IMG/VR virus record: IMGVR_UViG_3300025771_003749
Coordinates: 1 to 22,197 of that record
DNA: 22,197 nt
Source of the DNA: a virus
Direction: 5' to 3' (one strand)
The position numbers and the translations under genes were made by a program. Under the pieces are notes generated by a model. The model made no database searches, had not been told where the DNA came from, and worked only from the letters and a program-made list of their open reading frames with translations. This document shows positions 7,254 to 13,734 of the stretch, piece by piece; within the stretch, counting starts at the first letter, position 1; each line of letters starts with the position of its first letter.

Positions 7254-7378
7254 GTTGCACTTGTGGCAGATCGCCAACCGGTAGATGCGTAGGTTGGCAC
7301 AACTTGACAGAGGAGCAATACCTCGAGAAAAAAGCACAATATGAAGCAAGACAGACACAGAAGGAGAATAGCAAATGA
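7250..7378 (+). CDS. 42-residue protein with CDGSH-like Cys/His motif
   Basis: This short frame runs from ATG 7250 to TGA 7378 with GGAGAGAAAA upstream. It is joined by ATGA overlaps to both neighbours, which argues that it is translated. The N-terminus reads C3-T-C5-G-R-S-PTGR-C13-V-G-W-H17, followed by a charged helix (LTEEQYLEKKAQYEAR). The order C-x-C-G-x-S...C-x-G-x-H parallels the CDGSH (mitoNEET-type) [2Fe-2S] signature, although the spacing between the second and third Cys is one residue shorter and the Asp after the third Cys is Val. It could instead be a small zinc ribbon-like site. A metal ligand set is likely; which metal is unknown. Confidence 0.7.
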   Translation: MSCTCGRSPTGRCVGWHNLTEEQYLEKKAQYEARQTQKENSK

Positions 7379-7581
7379 GTATGTCAGCACAATTAGCTAA
7401 GGCTGCAAGAATGCACGCCGAAGGTGAGCTTGAAAGAGCTAAAACAAATATCATGGTATACATGAACCAATCAGTAGGTATTGGTGAACATAGCGACATT
7501 GTTGAGGCCATTCAAGAAGAATTGGATAAAATGGCAGCAGCGGAAGATCGTATCGAAATGCTTAATAAGTATTTTTCTTGA
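7375..7581 (+). CDS. Small helical conserved phage protein
   Basis: This gene encodes 68 residues, mostly helical with alternating Ala/Glu (KAARMHAEGELERAKTN, then EAIQEELDKMAAAED). It probably forms a short coiled coil. The segment VGIGEHSDIVEAI in the middle looks like a conserved turn. It begins in an ATGA overlap at 7375-7378 with AAGGAG upstream. It ends the long chain of overlapping genes; the next gene has its own promoter. Confidence 0.7.
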   Translation: MSMSAQLAKAARMHAEGELERAKTNIMVYMNQSVGIGEHSDIVEAIQEELDKMAAAEDRIEMLNKYFS

Positions 7582-7606
7582 CTTTTTATCTAAATAATGT
7601 TACTAT
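7578..7606 (+). promoter_or_regulatory. Sigma70-like promoter for folE-queE
   Basis: TTGACT at 7578-7583 and TACTAT at 7601-7606 are separated by 17 bases, the ideal host sigma70 spacing. The -35 overlaps the last codons and stop of the upstream gene. It lies in the first intergenic gap after the overlapping gene chain and points at folE. A small hairpin (ATAGAC 7612-7617 with GTCTAT 7624-7629) follows in the leader, before the CGGAGA ribosome-binding site. Confidence 0.65.
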
Positions 7607-7644
7607 AAACAATAGACATCCTCGTCTATAACTCGGAGAATTAA

Positions 7645-8349
7645 ATGGAAACAGATTTAAACACTTATGCCTCACAGAAAATTCGCAGCAGAATTGAAAA
7701 AAACGGAGGCAGATATTGGGCCGGTGATAACATCAGCCAGTATATCGAAGAAGGTGAGCGTGATGAGCTTATCAACGAACTTACTATCAAATTTGACGGC
7801 GTGCTAAACAGCCTTGTAATTGATACTGATACAGATCCTAATTCAATGGACACCGCAAAGCGTCTTGCGAAAATGTATATTAATGAATTGATGAGCGGAA
7901 GGTATGATCCAATGCCCAACGCTACAGCATTTCCTAATCATACAGATGATCGATATGATGGTATGTTGGTTGTTCGCAGTGAACTTACAAGCATGTGTTC
8001 ACATCATCACCAAACTGTTAAAGGTGTAGCATACATTGGTATCATTGCTGCTGATACACTTATTGGACTTAGCAAATACACACGTATTGCCCAATGGTGT
8101 GCTAGACGTGGAACACTACAAGAAGAACTTGCTATGGATATTGCCAAGGAAATTATGGCAGCAACTGGCAGCAACGATGTTGCTGTTTATATCCAAGCTA
8201 CTCATGGTTGTTGCGAGAATCGTGGTATTCAAGCACACAGCAGTCTTACACAAACAACTGTGCTAAAAGGTTGTTTCAAGTCAGATGATGCTGTTAAAAA
8301 AGAGTTCATGGATAATATTAAATTACAACAAGGATACTCACCGCGATGA
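7645..8349 (+). CDS. folE: GTP cyclohydrolase I
   Basis: This 234-residue protein has the catalytic core of GTP cyclohydrolase I. C118-SH-H121 followed by H187-G-C189 (THGCCENRG) supplies the zinc ligands and catalytic His. LIGLSKYTRIAQWCARRGTLQEEL (139-162) is the signature helix region. The enzyme turns GTP into 7,8-dihydroneopterin triphosphate, the first step both for folate and for the 7-deazaguanines preQ0/preQ1. The queE start overlaps its stop by ATGA, which points to the deazaguanine route. QueD and QueC are not in this window. The start is ATG 7645 with CGGAGA upstream, and the gene is driven by a sigma70-like promoter. Confidence 0.9.
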   Translation: METDLNTYASQKIRSRIEKNGGRYWAGDNISQYIEEGERDELINELTIKFDGVLNSLVIDTDTDPNSMDTAKRLAKMYINELMSGRYDPMPNATAFPNHTDDRYDGMLVVRSELTSMCSHHHQTVKGVAYIGIIAADTLIGLSKYTRIAQWCARRGTLQEELAMDIAKEIMAATGSNDVAVYIQATHGCCENRGIQAHSSLTQTTVLKGCFKSDDAVKKEFMDNIKLQQGYSPR

Positions 8350-9242
8350 AATTAAGATATAGTGAAGCTTTTTATAGTGTTCAAGGCGAAGGTAAATTTG
8401 TAGGAGTGCCAAGTGTATTCCTACGCACCTTCGGTTGTAACTTTCGTTGTATGAACTTTGGCGTTGATAAAAGTGTTGGCAGTCGTTGGGAGCAACACGC
8501 AAAAGGTCAACGTTACAATGCTGAGGTAAAGCAACTGTTGGATGATGGTGTTCACGAAACTACAAAAGAGTTTAATGACCTGCCTATTGTCCATACTGGC
8601 TGCGATACATATGCAAGTATCTATCCAGAATTTAAACACTTCAATATGCTTAAAAGCGTAGATGAAGTTGTAGAACACTTGCTTAGTTTGTTACCAGAAG
8701 GCAAATGGACTATGGATAACGGACAAGACGTTCATCTTATTCTCACAGGCGGAGAGCCACTACTTGCTTGGCAACGGTTGTATGTCGAGCTATTTGAACA
8801 CCCAGGTATGCAGGATCTTAAAAATGTCACAATCGAAACCAACACTACACAGCATCTACACGATGACTTCTACAACTATCTCAACGGTCACGAAAGAATT
8901 CAGCTCACTTTTAGCTGTTCTCCCAAACTATCCGTATCGGGCGAGTCTTGGGATGATGCTATTAAGCCTGATGTTGCTCGTGAGTATTCCCTTGTTGATG
9001 GCGCTGATATGTATTTTAAGTTTGTTGTTGCTGATCAGAGTGATGTTGACGAAGTTGGTAGAGCAGTTGATACCTATCGTAAAGCGGGCGTGGACGTTCC
9101 TGTATATCTCATGCCGCTTGGGGGTAGGTCGGAAGAATACACTCTCAACGTTCAAGAGGTGGCGAACCTCTGTATGGAACGAGGGTGGCGGTTCTCGCCA
9201 AGACTCCATATTAGCCTATTCGGAAATGCCTGGGGCACTTAA
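8346..9242 (+). CDS. queE: 7-carboxy-7-deazaguanine synthase with split cluster motif
   Basis: This 298-residue protein is QueE-like: YSVQGEGKFVGVPSVFLR at 10-27, TGGEPLL at 134-140, and the C-terminal LFGNAWGT of the family. QueE converts 6-carboxy-tetrahydropterin to CDG, the ring-contracting step to preQ0. The usual CxxxCxxC-DT motif is interrupted. C31-x3-C35 is followed by MNFG, and the third cysteine appears after a 50-residue insertion as T-G-C86-D-T. I interpret C86 as the missing cluster ligand. The insert 36-85 is polar and charged. Coupling to folE supports the assignment. Product use (modified phage DNA or tRNA) is inferred. Confidence 0.85.
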   Translation: MKLRYSEAFYSVQGEGKFVGVPSVFLRTFGCNFRCMNFGVDKSVGSRWEQHAKGQRYNAEVKQLLDDGVHETTKEFNDLPIVHTGCDTYASIYPEFKHFNMLKSVDEVVEHLLSLLPEGKWTMDNGQDVHLILTGGEPLLAWQRLYVELFEHPGMQDLKNVTIETNTTQHLHDDFYNYLNGHERIQLTFSCSPKLSVSGESWDDAIKPDVAREYSLVDGADMYFKFVVADQSDVDEVGRAVDTYRKAGVDVPVYLMPLGGRSEEYTLNVQEVANLCMERGWRFSPRLHISLFGNAWGT

Positions 9243-9315
9243 AGAAAACTTAGATAGTATTCCAAAAGGCATCAAAAGCGAAGAAGAATACGAAAAGATA
9301 AGGAAACATTTATGA
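9226..9315 (+). CDS. Possible 29-residue peptide gene
   Basis: A short frame from ATG 9226 overlaps the end of queE and stops at 9315 in an ATGA overlap with the next gene. It encodes a charged helical peptide (MPGALKENLDSIPKGIK...). CGGA lies very close to the ATG, so initiation would be weak or coupled. The 4-base overlap with the next start, and the fact that it would otherwise leave the only gap in this stretch, argue for translation. It is too short to identify. Confidence 0.4.
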   Translation: MPGALKENLDSIPKGIKSEEEYEKIRKHL

Positions 9316-9509
9316 AAGATCCAAAAGTAACAGAACTTGTTAAAAAGTTTCAGAATCAGTTAAAAGATATTAACAATCTTTGGACTGTATTACAAAAAGA
9401 AGGTGTTTATATTGATTTAAGAGCAGAAGGCACACATACCTATGATGATCCTAAGTATTTTTCAATAACACGCATAACACAAAGTGTGGAATATTTAAGG
9501 GAGAAATAA
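9312..9509 (+). CDS. Small hypothetical protein
   Basis: This gene encodes 65 residues with a helical N-terminus (KVTELVKKFQNQLKDINNL) and a beta-rich C-terminal half. AAGGAAA precedes the ATG at 9312. No recognisable domain. It ends one base before the next gene, in the same direction. Confidence 0.65.
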   Translation: MKDPKVTELVKKFQNQLKDINNLWTVLQKEGVYIDLRAEGTHTYDDPKYFSITRITQSVEYLREK

Positions 9510-9510
9510 A

Positions 9511-9924
9511 ATGGGATGGTGGAATAAAAAGGTAAGAGATCTTACTGGCATAACTGCACAACAAGAAGCTCTAGCAGCAGAACAGAAGCGTATTGAAGAC
9601 GAATCTAATGCTTTACTAAAGAAAAAAGACCCAAAAGCTCTTGCTACAAAAAGAAAAGAGCCTTGGGTAAATGTGCTTGATATGCAAGTTAACGGTGATA
9701 ATATTCGTAATGGTTTTTTTGAATTAGACTGGAACAAATATTTTATCGAAGAACTTATTGAAAACGGATACGGCACTGAAGCTGACAAAGAAGAAGAAAT
9801 TGTAGATCGTTGGTTCCGTGACATTGTTTATAATATGTTACAAGAAGAACCAGTAGAGCAACCAGTCAATACAGGCTACATCAATGTAGTGCCAATTGAC
9901 AGAGGGAAAAGTGAGGTTTCATGA
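9511..9924 (+). CDS. Conserved phage hypothetical protein
   Basis: This gene encodes 137 residues: a helical N-terminal third (TAQQEALAAEQKRIEDES), then PWVNVLDMQVN, FFELDWNKYFIEELIENGYG and EEEIVDRWFRDIVYNML. This pattern of short conserved blocks is, from memory, common to T4-like marine phages without known function. The C-terminus ends GYINVVPIDRGKSEV. GGGAGAAATAAA precedes the ATG. It is coupled by ATGA to the next gene. Confidence 0.75.
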   Translation: MGWWNKKVRDLTGITAQQEALAAEQKRIEDESNALLKKKDPKALATKRKEPWVNVLDMQVNGDNIRNGFFELDWNKYFIEELIENGYGTEADKEEEIVDRWFRDIVYNMLQEEPVEQPVNTGYINVVPIDRGKSEVS

Positions 9925-10115
9925 AAGTTGCTAAAAATATGATCCTTATTAAAGGAGATCATAGTATGGCCTTTAGTGTAAGACGCCGTAAGGAGTCAGT
10001 TGAGATTGATTACTACAAAGACACATACAAATATTTGTCTCAAAAATTATCACTTGACGAAGGAAGTATTTTATATTATAATGCTATTGAATCAGGCTAC
10101 AAAGAGGCATTCTAA
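9921..10115 (+). CDS. Small hypothetical protein with two possible starts
   Basis: This gene encodes 64 residues from ATG 9921, which overlaps the previous stop as ATGA with GAGG upstream. A second in-frame ATG at 9966 has a much stronger AAAGGAG at 9951-9957 and would give 49 residues (MAFSVRRRKES...). The longer form adds a short hydrophobic/basic leader, MKVAKNMILIKGD. The conserved-looking part (SVEIDYYKDTYKYLSQKLSL) is present in both. Its stop shares one base with the RNase H start (TAATG). Confidence 0.65.
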   Translation: MKVAKNMILIKGDHSMAFSVRRRKESVEIDYYKDTYKYLSQKLSLDEGSILYYNAIESGYKEAF

Positions 10116-11101
10116 TGACATACATTCTTATTGATACTGCTAACACGTTTTTTCGTGCTCGTCATGTTGTTCGAGGCGACATTGATACAAAAGTTGGCAT
10201 GGCAATGCATATCACCCTTAACAGTATTAAGAAAGCGTGGCAGGACTTTGATGGTTCGCACGTTGTTTTCTGTTTAGAAGGACGCAGTTGGCGTAAGGAC
10301 TATTATGAGCCTTACAAGCGTAATCGCAAAGAACATCGTGACGCTATGAGCCCACGTGAAGCAGAAGAAGATAAAGTGTTTTGGGAAATCTTTGACGAGT
10401 TTAAAGAGTTTGTTACAGACAAGACTAACTGCACAGTTTTGCACAATCCTGTGTTAGAAGCAGATGATCTTATTGCAGGTTGGATACAGAATCACCCTAA
10501 TGACAATCATGTTATTATTTCAACAGACGGTGACTTTGCACAACTAATTGCACCCAATGTTCGTCAATACAATGGGGTAAGTAATACTACTATTACTAAT
10601 GAAGGATATTTTGATGACAAGGGCAAGGCCGTGTGCGATAAGAAGACAGGAGAGCCAAAGTCTGCTCCTGAACCCGAATACATGCTTTTTGAGAAGTGTA
10701 TGCGTGGTGACACTAGCGACAATGTTTTTAGTGCCTACCCTGGTGTGCGCAAGAAAGGCACAAAGAACAAAGTAGGATTGCAAGAAGCATTTGCAGATAA
10801 ACAAACAAAAGGCTACAACTGGAATAACATGATGCTACAACGTTGGGTAGATCATGAAGGTGTAGAGCATCGTGTGCTAGATGATTATACACGTAATGTT
10901 ACATTGTGTGATTTAACTGCACAACCAGAACACATTAGACAAGAAATAAATAACACTATTCAAGCGGTAGAATGTAAAAATATTTCACAAGTTGGTATGA
11001 GACTTATGAAGTTTTGTGCTCGTTGGGATTTACAACGTATCGCAGACAATGCAGCACAATTTGCAGAGCCGTTACAAGCGAGGTATTCACATGTCAATTA
11101 A
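10115..11101 (+). CDS. rnh: T4-type RNase H / 5'-3' exonuclease
   Basis: This 328-residue protein belongs to the FEN/5'-3' exonuclease family, close in size to T4 RNase H (305). Acidic metal ligands are visible in order: D7 (ILIDTAN), E115-x-D117-D118 (LEADDLIAGW), D138 and D140 (STDGDFAQL), and D199-x2-D202 (GDTSDN), followed by the helix-turn segment YPGVRKKGTKNKVG. In T4 this enzyme removes RNA primers and adjoining DNA during lagging-strand synthesis. The ATG shares one base with the upstream stop and has AGAGG upstream. The C-terminal 100 residues are less recognisable. Confidence 0.85.
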   Translation: MTYILIDTANTFFRARHVVRGDIDTKVGMAMHITLNSIKKAWQDFDGSHVVFCLEGRSWRKDYYEPYKRNRKEHRDAMSPREAEEDKVFWEIFDEFKEFVTDKTNCTVLHNPVLEADDLIAGWIQNHPNDNHVIISTDGDFAQLIAPNVRQYNGVSNTTITNEGYFDDKGKAVCDKKTGEPKSAPEPEYMLFEKCMRGDTSDNVFSAYPGVRKKGTKNKVGLQEAFADKQTKGYNWNNMMLQRWVDHEGVEHRVLDDYTRNVTLCDLTAQPEHIRQEINNTIQAVECKNISQVGMRLMKFCARWDLQRIADNAAQFAEPLQARYSHVN

Positions 11102-11564
11102 AGCTAATCCTATTTTGCAAGACAAATTTTGGATTGTAGAGGAACAAGGAGAAAAGGTAGGAACACTCACTAAAAATGATGATGGATATATTTTTAGTAA
11201 GAAAGGCAAGATAAGTTTTTTTCAATCAGCAAAAGAAATTAATAATGAGTTTGGTAAAAATTTTCTTACTGCTAAAATTACCACACCCGACGATAATAAA
11301 GAATTAAGTGTCCATGGATATCCTACACGTAGCACACCGTTCAATAGCATGTATGACATCCAAAGAAAACTTCCATTGTTTACTAAAAGTGAAAAAAGTA
11401 AAAGCATTTATTGTGCTGGATTTTATCTAATACGATTTAATGTTAACTGGCTTAAAAGTTTTTGTCCTAAATTAATTACAGTTGAAGAAAATGATTATAT
11501 GGGTCCATACAAAACTGAAATCGAAATGAAACTAGCACTTAGCAATGTCAAACGATCCCATTAA
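11091..11564 (+). CDS. Conserved phage hypothetical protein
   Basis: This gene encodes 157 residues from ATG 11091, which has GCGAGG upstream and gives the short overlap with RNase H seen elsewhere. The same frame is open to 11016, but that part lies inside RNase H. Blocks such as HGYPTRSTPFNSMYDIQRKL and YCAGFYLIRFNVNWLKSFCP look conserved and resemble proteins of marine T4-like phages, of unknown role. There is no signal peptide or membrane span. Confidence 0.7.
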   Translation: MSIKANPILQDKFWIVEEQGEKVGTLTKNDDGYIFSKKGKISFFQSAKEINNEFGKNFLTAKITTPDDNKELSVHGYPTRSTPFNSMYDIQRKLPLFTKSEKSKSIYCAGFYLIRFNVNWLKSFCPKLITVEENDYMGPYKTEIEMKLALSNVKRSH

Positions 11565-11790
11565 TACCGGCCCCATACAAGCATTTATAAAACAAGTTCA
11601 AGCTGCTGAAAACAGTCGTGCAAAAGAAGTTCGCATGGATATTACACAAGCTAAAAACCTTTCATTTACATTAGGCATAGTAATGAGTAGATTACATGGC
11701 GATCTTGAAAAATTTGTGAAAGAAAATGCCGGCGGTGGGTCTGATGAAATCATACAAGTGCAAATTGGTAGCACTGGTGAATGGCAATAA
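11545..11790 (+). CDS. Small conserved phage protein
   Basis: This gene encodes 81 residues: NTGPIQAFIKQVQAAENSRAKEV, a basic/helical centre with TLGIVMSRLHGDLEKFV, then a Gly-rich turn and a short tail. It is mostly helical, with no identified fold. The start at 11545 overlaps the upstream gene by 20 bases and has no strong ribosome-binding site, so it may depend on coupling. It is the last gene before the late promoter-like element at 11805. Confidence 0.65.
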   Translation: MSNDPINTGPIQAFIKQVQAAENSRAKEVRMDITQAKNLSFTLGIVMSRLHGDLEKFVKENAGGGSDEIIQVQIGSTGEWQ

Positions 11791-11804
11791 CAATATTGCA
11801 TAAA

Positions 11805-11813
11805 TGATAAATA
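11805..11813 (+). promoter_or_regulatory. T4-like late promoter element (TGATAAATA)
   Basis: TGATAAATA resembles the T4 late -10 octamer TATAAATA with G in its first position. It sits in the short intergenic gap before the gene at 11841. By the T4 geometry, transcription would start near 11819, inside the left arm of the hairpin described at 11813-11842. The identical nonamer occurs at 16611-16619 before the fibre gene. Confidence 0.5.
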
Positions 11814-11842
11814 TATGCGTATATAACTAAGGATACGCATAT
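11813..11842 (+). promoter_or_regulatory. Start-codon-masking hairpin
   Basis: ATATGCGTAT (11813-11822) and ATACGCATAT (11833-11842) are a perfect 10-base inverted repeat with a 10-base loop, plus one possible G-U pair outside. The loop holds the ribosome-binding site AAGG, and the right arm contains the first two bases of the start codon at 11841. In a long read-through RNA this would block initiation. An RNA starting at the overlapping late promoter would lose most of the left arm. Confidence 0.7.
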
Positions 11843-12122
11843 GAGTAGACCAAAGCCAATTGTTTTATGTGAATTTGTTGATGGTAAAACCTACAAAAGT
11901 GAGCAAGTGCTCGATGCCGAAGCCATATGGGCAGTATTCTACAAAGACAAACCTTTCAACTTAAAATCTCAAAATAAACTTACAAACTATCCTGGACCAA
12001 AATATAAAAAAACAAGTTTTTCAAATCCAGGACACGCAAAAAATCTAGCCAAAAAGTTAAACCAAATATTTAAAACTGACGAATTCAGTGTTTACAAATT
12101 AACCGCAGGCGAAAAAATGTAA
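11841..12122 (+). CDS. Conserved phage protein, probably late-expressed
   Basis: This gene encodes 93 residues, basic, with blocks SEQVLDAEAIWAVFYKDKPF and YPGPKYKKTSFSNPGHAKNL that I associate with conserved unknowns of marine T4-like phages. There is no domain of known function. It is the first gene after a TGATAAATA element, and its start codon lies in a hairpin, so it is probably translated mainly from late transcripts. Its stop abuts the next start (TAA then ATG). Confidence 0.75.
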   Translation: MSRPKPIVLCEFVDGKTYKSEQVLDAEAIWAVFYKDKPFNLKSQNKLTNYPGPKYKKTSFSNPGHAKNLAKKLNQIFKTDEFSVYKLTAGEKM

Positions 12123-12515
12123 ATGAATAAACGTGTATTTACAAAACTTTTTCTAAAACAGTTAAACAAAGCAACCAGTGATGAAAATGTTGCACAATAT
12201 ATGCACATTTGGTGGCAAAACACAAGAGAAAAAAATGTTGGAGGGTTACGTCTTACAGAAGCAGGATTTGATATGTTATCTGAAATAGATCTAACATCGT
12301 ATCATATACCGTATCCTCCTGATATGCCCTTGACTACACAAGTAATTATATTTTTAGACCAATTTATTGATTGTCCATACTACTTAACAAACAAAGGTAT
12401 TCACGTCACAAATGAAAAGAAAGCTGTTGAACTTACACTTTTCAGTGGAGACTTACGTAAGTATGGTATTACAAAAGCAATGAAAAGATCAGAAAATCTT
12501 CAAAATAACGGTTGA
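12123..12515 (+). CDS. Conserved phage hypothetical protein
   Basis: This gene encodes 130 residues and starts immediately after the previous stop. Its blocks include WWQNTREKNVGGLRLTEAGF, YHIPYPPDM and YYLTNKGIHVTNEKKAVEL, with a GGLRLTEAGF...LTNKGIHV layout like a small winged-helix or DNA-associated fold, but this is only a resemblance. No ribosome-binding site of strength is visible, so coupling is likely. The downstream promoter overlaps its last codons. Confidence 0.65.
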   Translation: MNKRVFTKLFLKQLNKATSDENVAQYMHIWWQNTREKNVGGLRLTEAGFDMLSEIDLTSYHIPYPPDMPLTTQVIIFLDQFIDCPYYLTNKGIHVTNEKKAVELTLFSGDLRKYGITKAMKRSENLQNNG

Positions 12516-12539
12516 CCTTTACGTTTTTTATGCTATATT
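12512..12539 (+). promoter_or_regulatory. Sigma70-like promoter for the MoxR gene (extended -10)
   Basis: TTGACC at 12512-12517 and TATATT at 12534-12539 are 16 bases apart, and TGC precedes the -10 (TGnTATATT), an extended -10. It lies over the last codon of the previous gene. It is followed by a leader nearly identical to that of the VWA gene at 13764. Confidence 0.7.
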
Positions 12540-12540
12540 A

Positions 12541-12574
12541 AAGTATAGGCACTGAAAACAATGAGGAATACAAT
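12541..12574 (+). repeat. Shared leader, copy 1
   Basis: AAGTATAGGCACTGAAAACA, then ATGAGGAATACAAT, leads into ATG 12575. The second copy at 13735-13763 has the same ATAGGCACTGAAA and GAGGAATACAAT blocks with small gaps. It includes the ribosome-binding site GAGGAA. The match is far better than chance for leaders of two unrelated genes, so it suggests common control or a duplicated expression cassette. Confidence 0.7.
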
Positions 12575-13660
12575 ATGTCAGATCTAAGAACAGTTTCGCC
12601 AAACAAGGCAAAAAATAGTTTGCGCCGGGCTATGCGCAAAAAACGTCCTGTGTTTGTATGGGGTCCTCCAGGTATTGGTAAGTCAGATATTGTAAAACAG
12701 GTTACTGATAGTTTTCCTAACAGTCATCTGATTGATATTCGACTATCTCTTTGGGAACCCACAGACATCAAAGGTATCCCATACTTTGATAGTAATCAAA
12801 GTAAAATGGTTTGGGCTCCACCCATGGAGTTGCCAGATGAAGAAATGGCAGCAAAGTATGATCATATTACTTTGTTCCTAGACGAAATGAATTCTGCGGC
12901 ACCAGCAGTTCAGGCAGCAGCCTATCAGCTGACACTAAACCGTAGAATTGGTAATTACCGTTTGCCAGACAATGTTATGATTGTTGCGGCAGGTAATCGC
13001 GAAGCAGATAAAGGTGTTACTTACCGTATGCCTGCTCCGCTTGCAAACCGCTTCGTTCACTTAGAACTTGCTGTCAATTTTGATGATTGGCAGGAGTGGG
13101 CTGTTGCGAATACAATTCATAAAGATGTTGTTGGTTATTTGACATTTGCCAAAGGCGATCTTTATGATTTTGATCCACGTAGTTCTAGCCGTTCGTTTGC
13201 TTCTCCTCGCACATGGACATTTGTAAGTGAACTTATCAGCGACGACGACGGAGACGAAGCAACCACTACAGATCTTGTTGCTGGATCTGTTGGTGAAGGA
13301 CTTGCAATCAAGTTTATGGCGCATAGGAAAATCGCAGGGCAAATGCCCAATCCAAGCGATATTCTTGCAGGCAAAGTCAAAGAGTTGCAGACACAAGAAA
13401 TCAGTGCCAAGTATTCCTTAACTGTATCTCTTTGTTATGAGCTTAAAGAAGCAAGTGACAAAAATGATAAGAAGTTTGACGATAAAGTTAATAACTTCTT
13501 ACGCTTTGCAATGGACAATTTTGAAACTGAGTTGGTTGTAATGGGCATCAAGCTCGCACTTACACAATACTCGTTGCCAATTGATCCAGACGCTATTGAG
13601 TGTTTTGACGAATTCCATGATCGTTATGGTAAGTATATCAAGGCAGCTCAGAGTGTGTAA
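12575..13660 (+). CDS. MoxR-family AAA+ ATPase
   Basis: This 361-residue AAA+ protein has Walker A GPPGIGKS at 30-37, Walker B LFLDEMN at 100-106, sensor-1 VAAGNRE around N141, and an arginine-finger candidate in LANRF (157-160). The LIDIRLSLWEPTDIKG segment after Walker A and ALTLNRRIG-like segment after Walker B (YQLTLNRRIGNYRLPDN) are typical of MoxR ATPases. These act as chaperone-like remodellers paired with a VWA protein, which follows here at 13764. It has its own promoter and leader and ends at an intrinsic terminator. The target is unknown. Confidence 0.85.
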   Translation: MSDLRTVSPNKAKNSLRRAMRKKRPVFVWGPPGIGKSDIVKQVTDSFPNSHLIDIRLSLWEPTDIKGIPYFDSNQSKMVWAPPMELPDEEMAAKYDHITLFLDEMNSAAPAVQAAAYQLTLNRRIGNYRLPDNVMIVAAGNREADKGVTYRMPAPLANRFVHLELAVNFDDWQEWAVANTIHKDVVGYLTFAKGDLYDFDPRSSSRSFASPRTWTFVSELISDDDGDEATTTDLVAGSVGEGLAIKFMAHRKIAGQMPNPSDILAGKVKELQTQEISAKYSLTVSLCYELKEASDKNDKKFDDKVNNFLRFAMDNFETELVVMGIKLALTQYSLPIDPDAIECFDEFHDRYGKYIKAAQSV

Positions 13661-13671
13661 GACGCCATATG

Positions 13672-13705
13672 GGTGGGCAGAATTAATTTTCTGCCCATCT
13701 TTTCT
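13672..13705 (+). terminator. Intrinsic terminator after the MoxR gene
   Basis: GGTGGGCAGAA (13672-13682) pairs with TTCTGCCCATC (13689-13699) as an 11-base-pair stem with one G-U pair and a 6-base loop. It is followed by TTTTCT. It stands 12 bases after the MoxR stop and directly before the next promoter, so MoxR and VWA are separate transcription units. Confidence 0.8.
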
Positions 13706-13706
13706 C

Positions 13707-13734
13707 TTGACAAAAGTAAATAGTAGTGTATTAT
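13707..13734 (+). promoter_or_regulatory. Sigma70-like promoter for the VWA gene
   Basis: Consensus TTGACA at 13707-13712 and TATTAT at 13729-13734 are 16 bases apart, immediately behind the terminator. The leader that follows is the near-copy of the MoxR leader. Confidence 0.7.

Noticed and set aside
7611-7637. preQ1-type riboswitch before folE
   Set aside because: There is a 6-base-pair hairpin with a 6-base loop, but the loop lacks the C-rich recognition segment and the A-rich tail that would form the pseudoknot. I list it only as a leader hairpin.
8436-8460. Frameshift or pseudogene in queE because the third cluster Cys is missing at its usual place
   Set aside because: The frame is intact across the whole gene and a later GCDT supplies a Cys in the right sequence context, so an insertion is the better reading.
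8764-9225. Long frame overlapping queE from 8764
   Set aside because: It is out of frame with the strongly recognised queE and has no motif. Only the final 29 codons, beyond queE, are worth considering.
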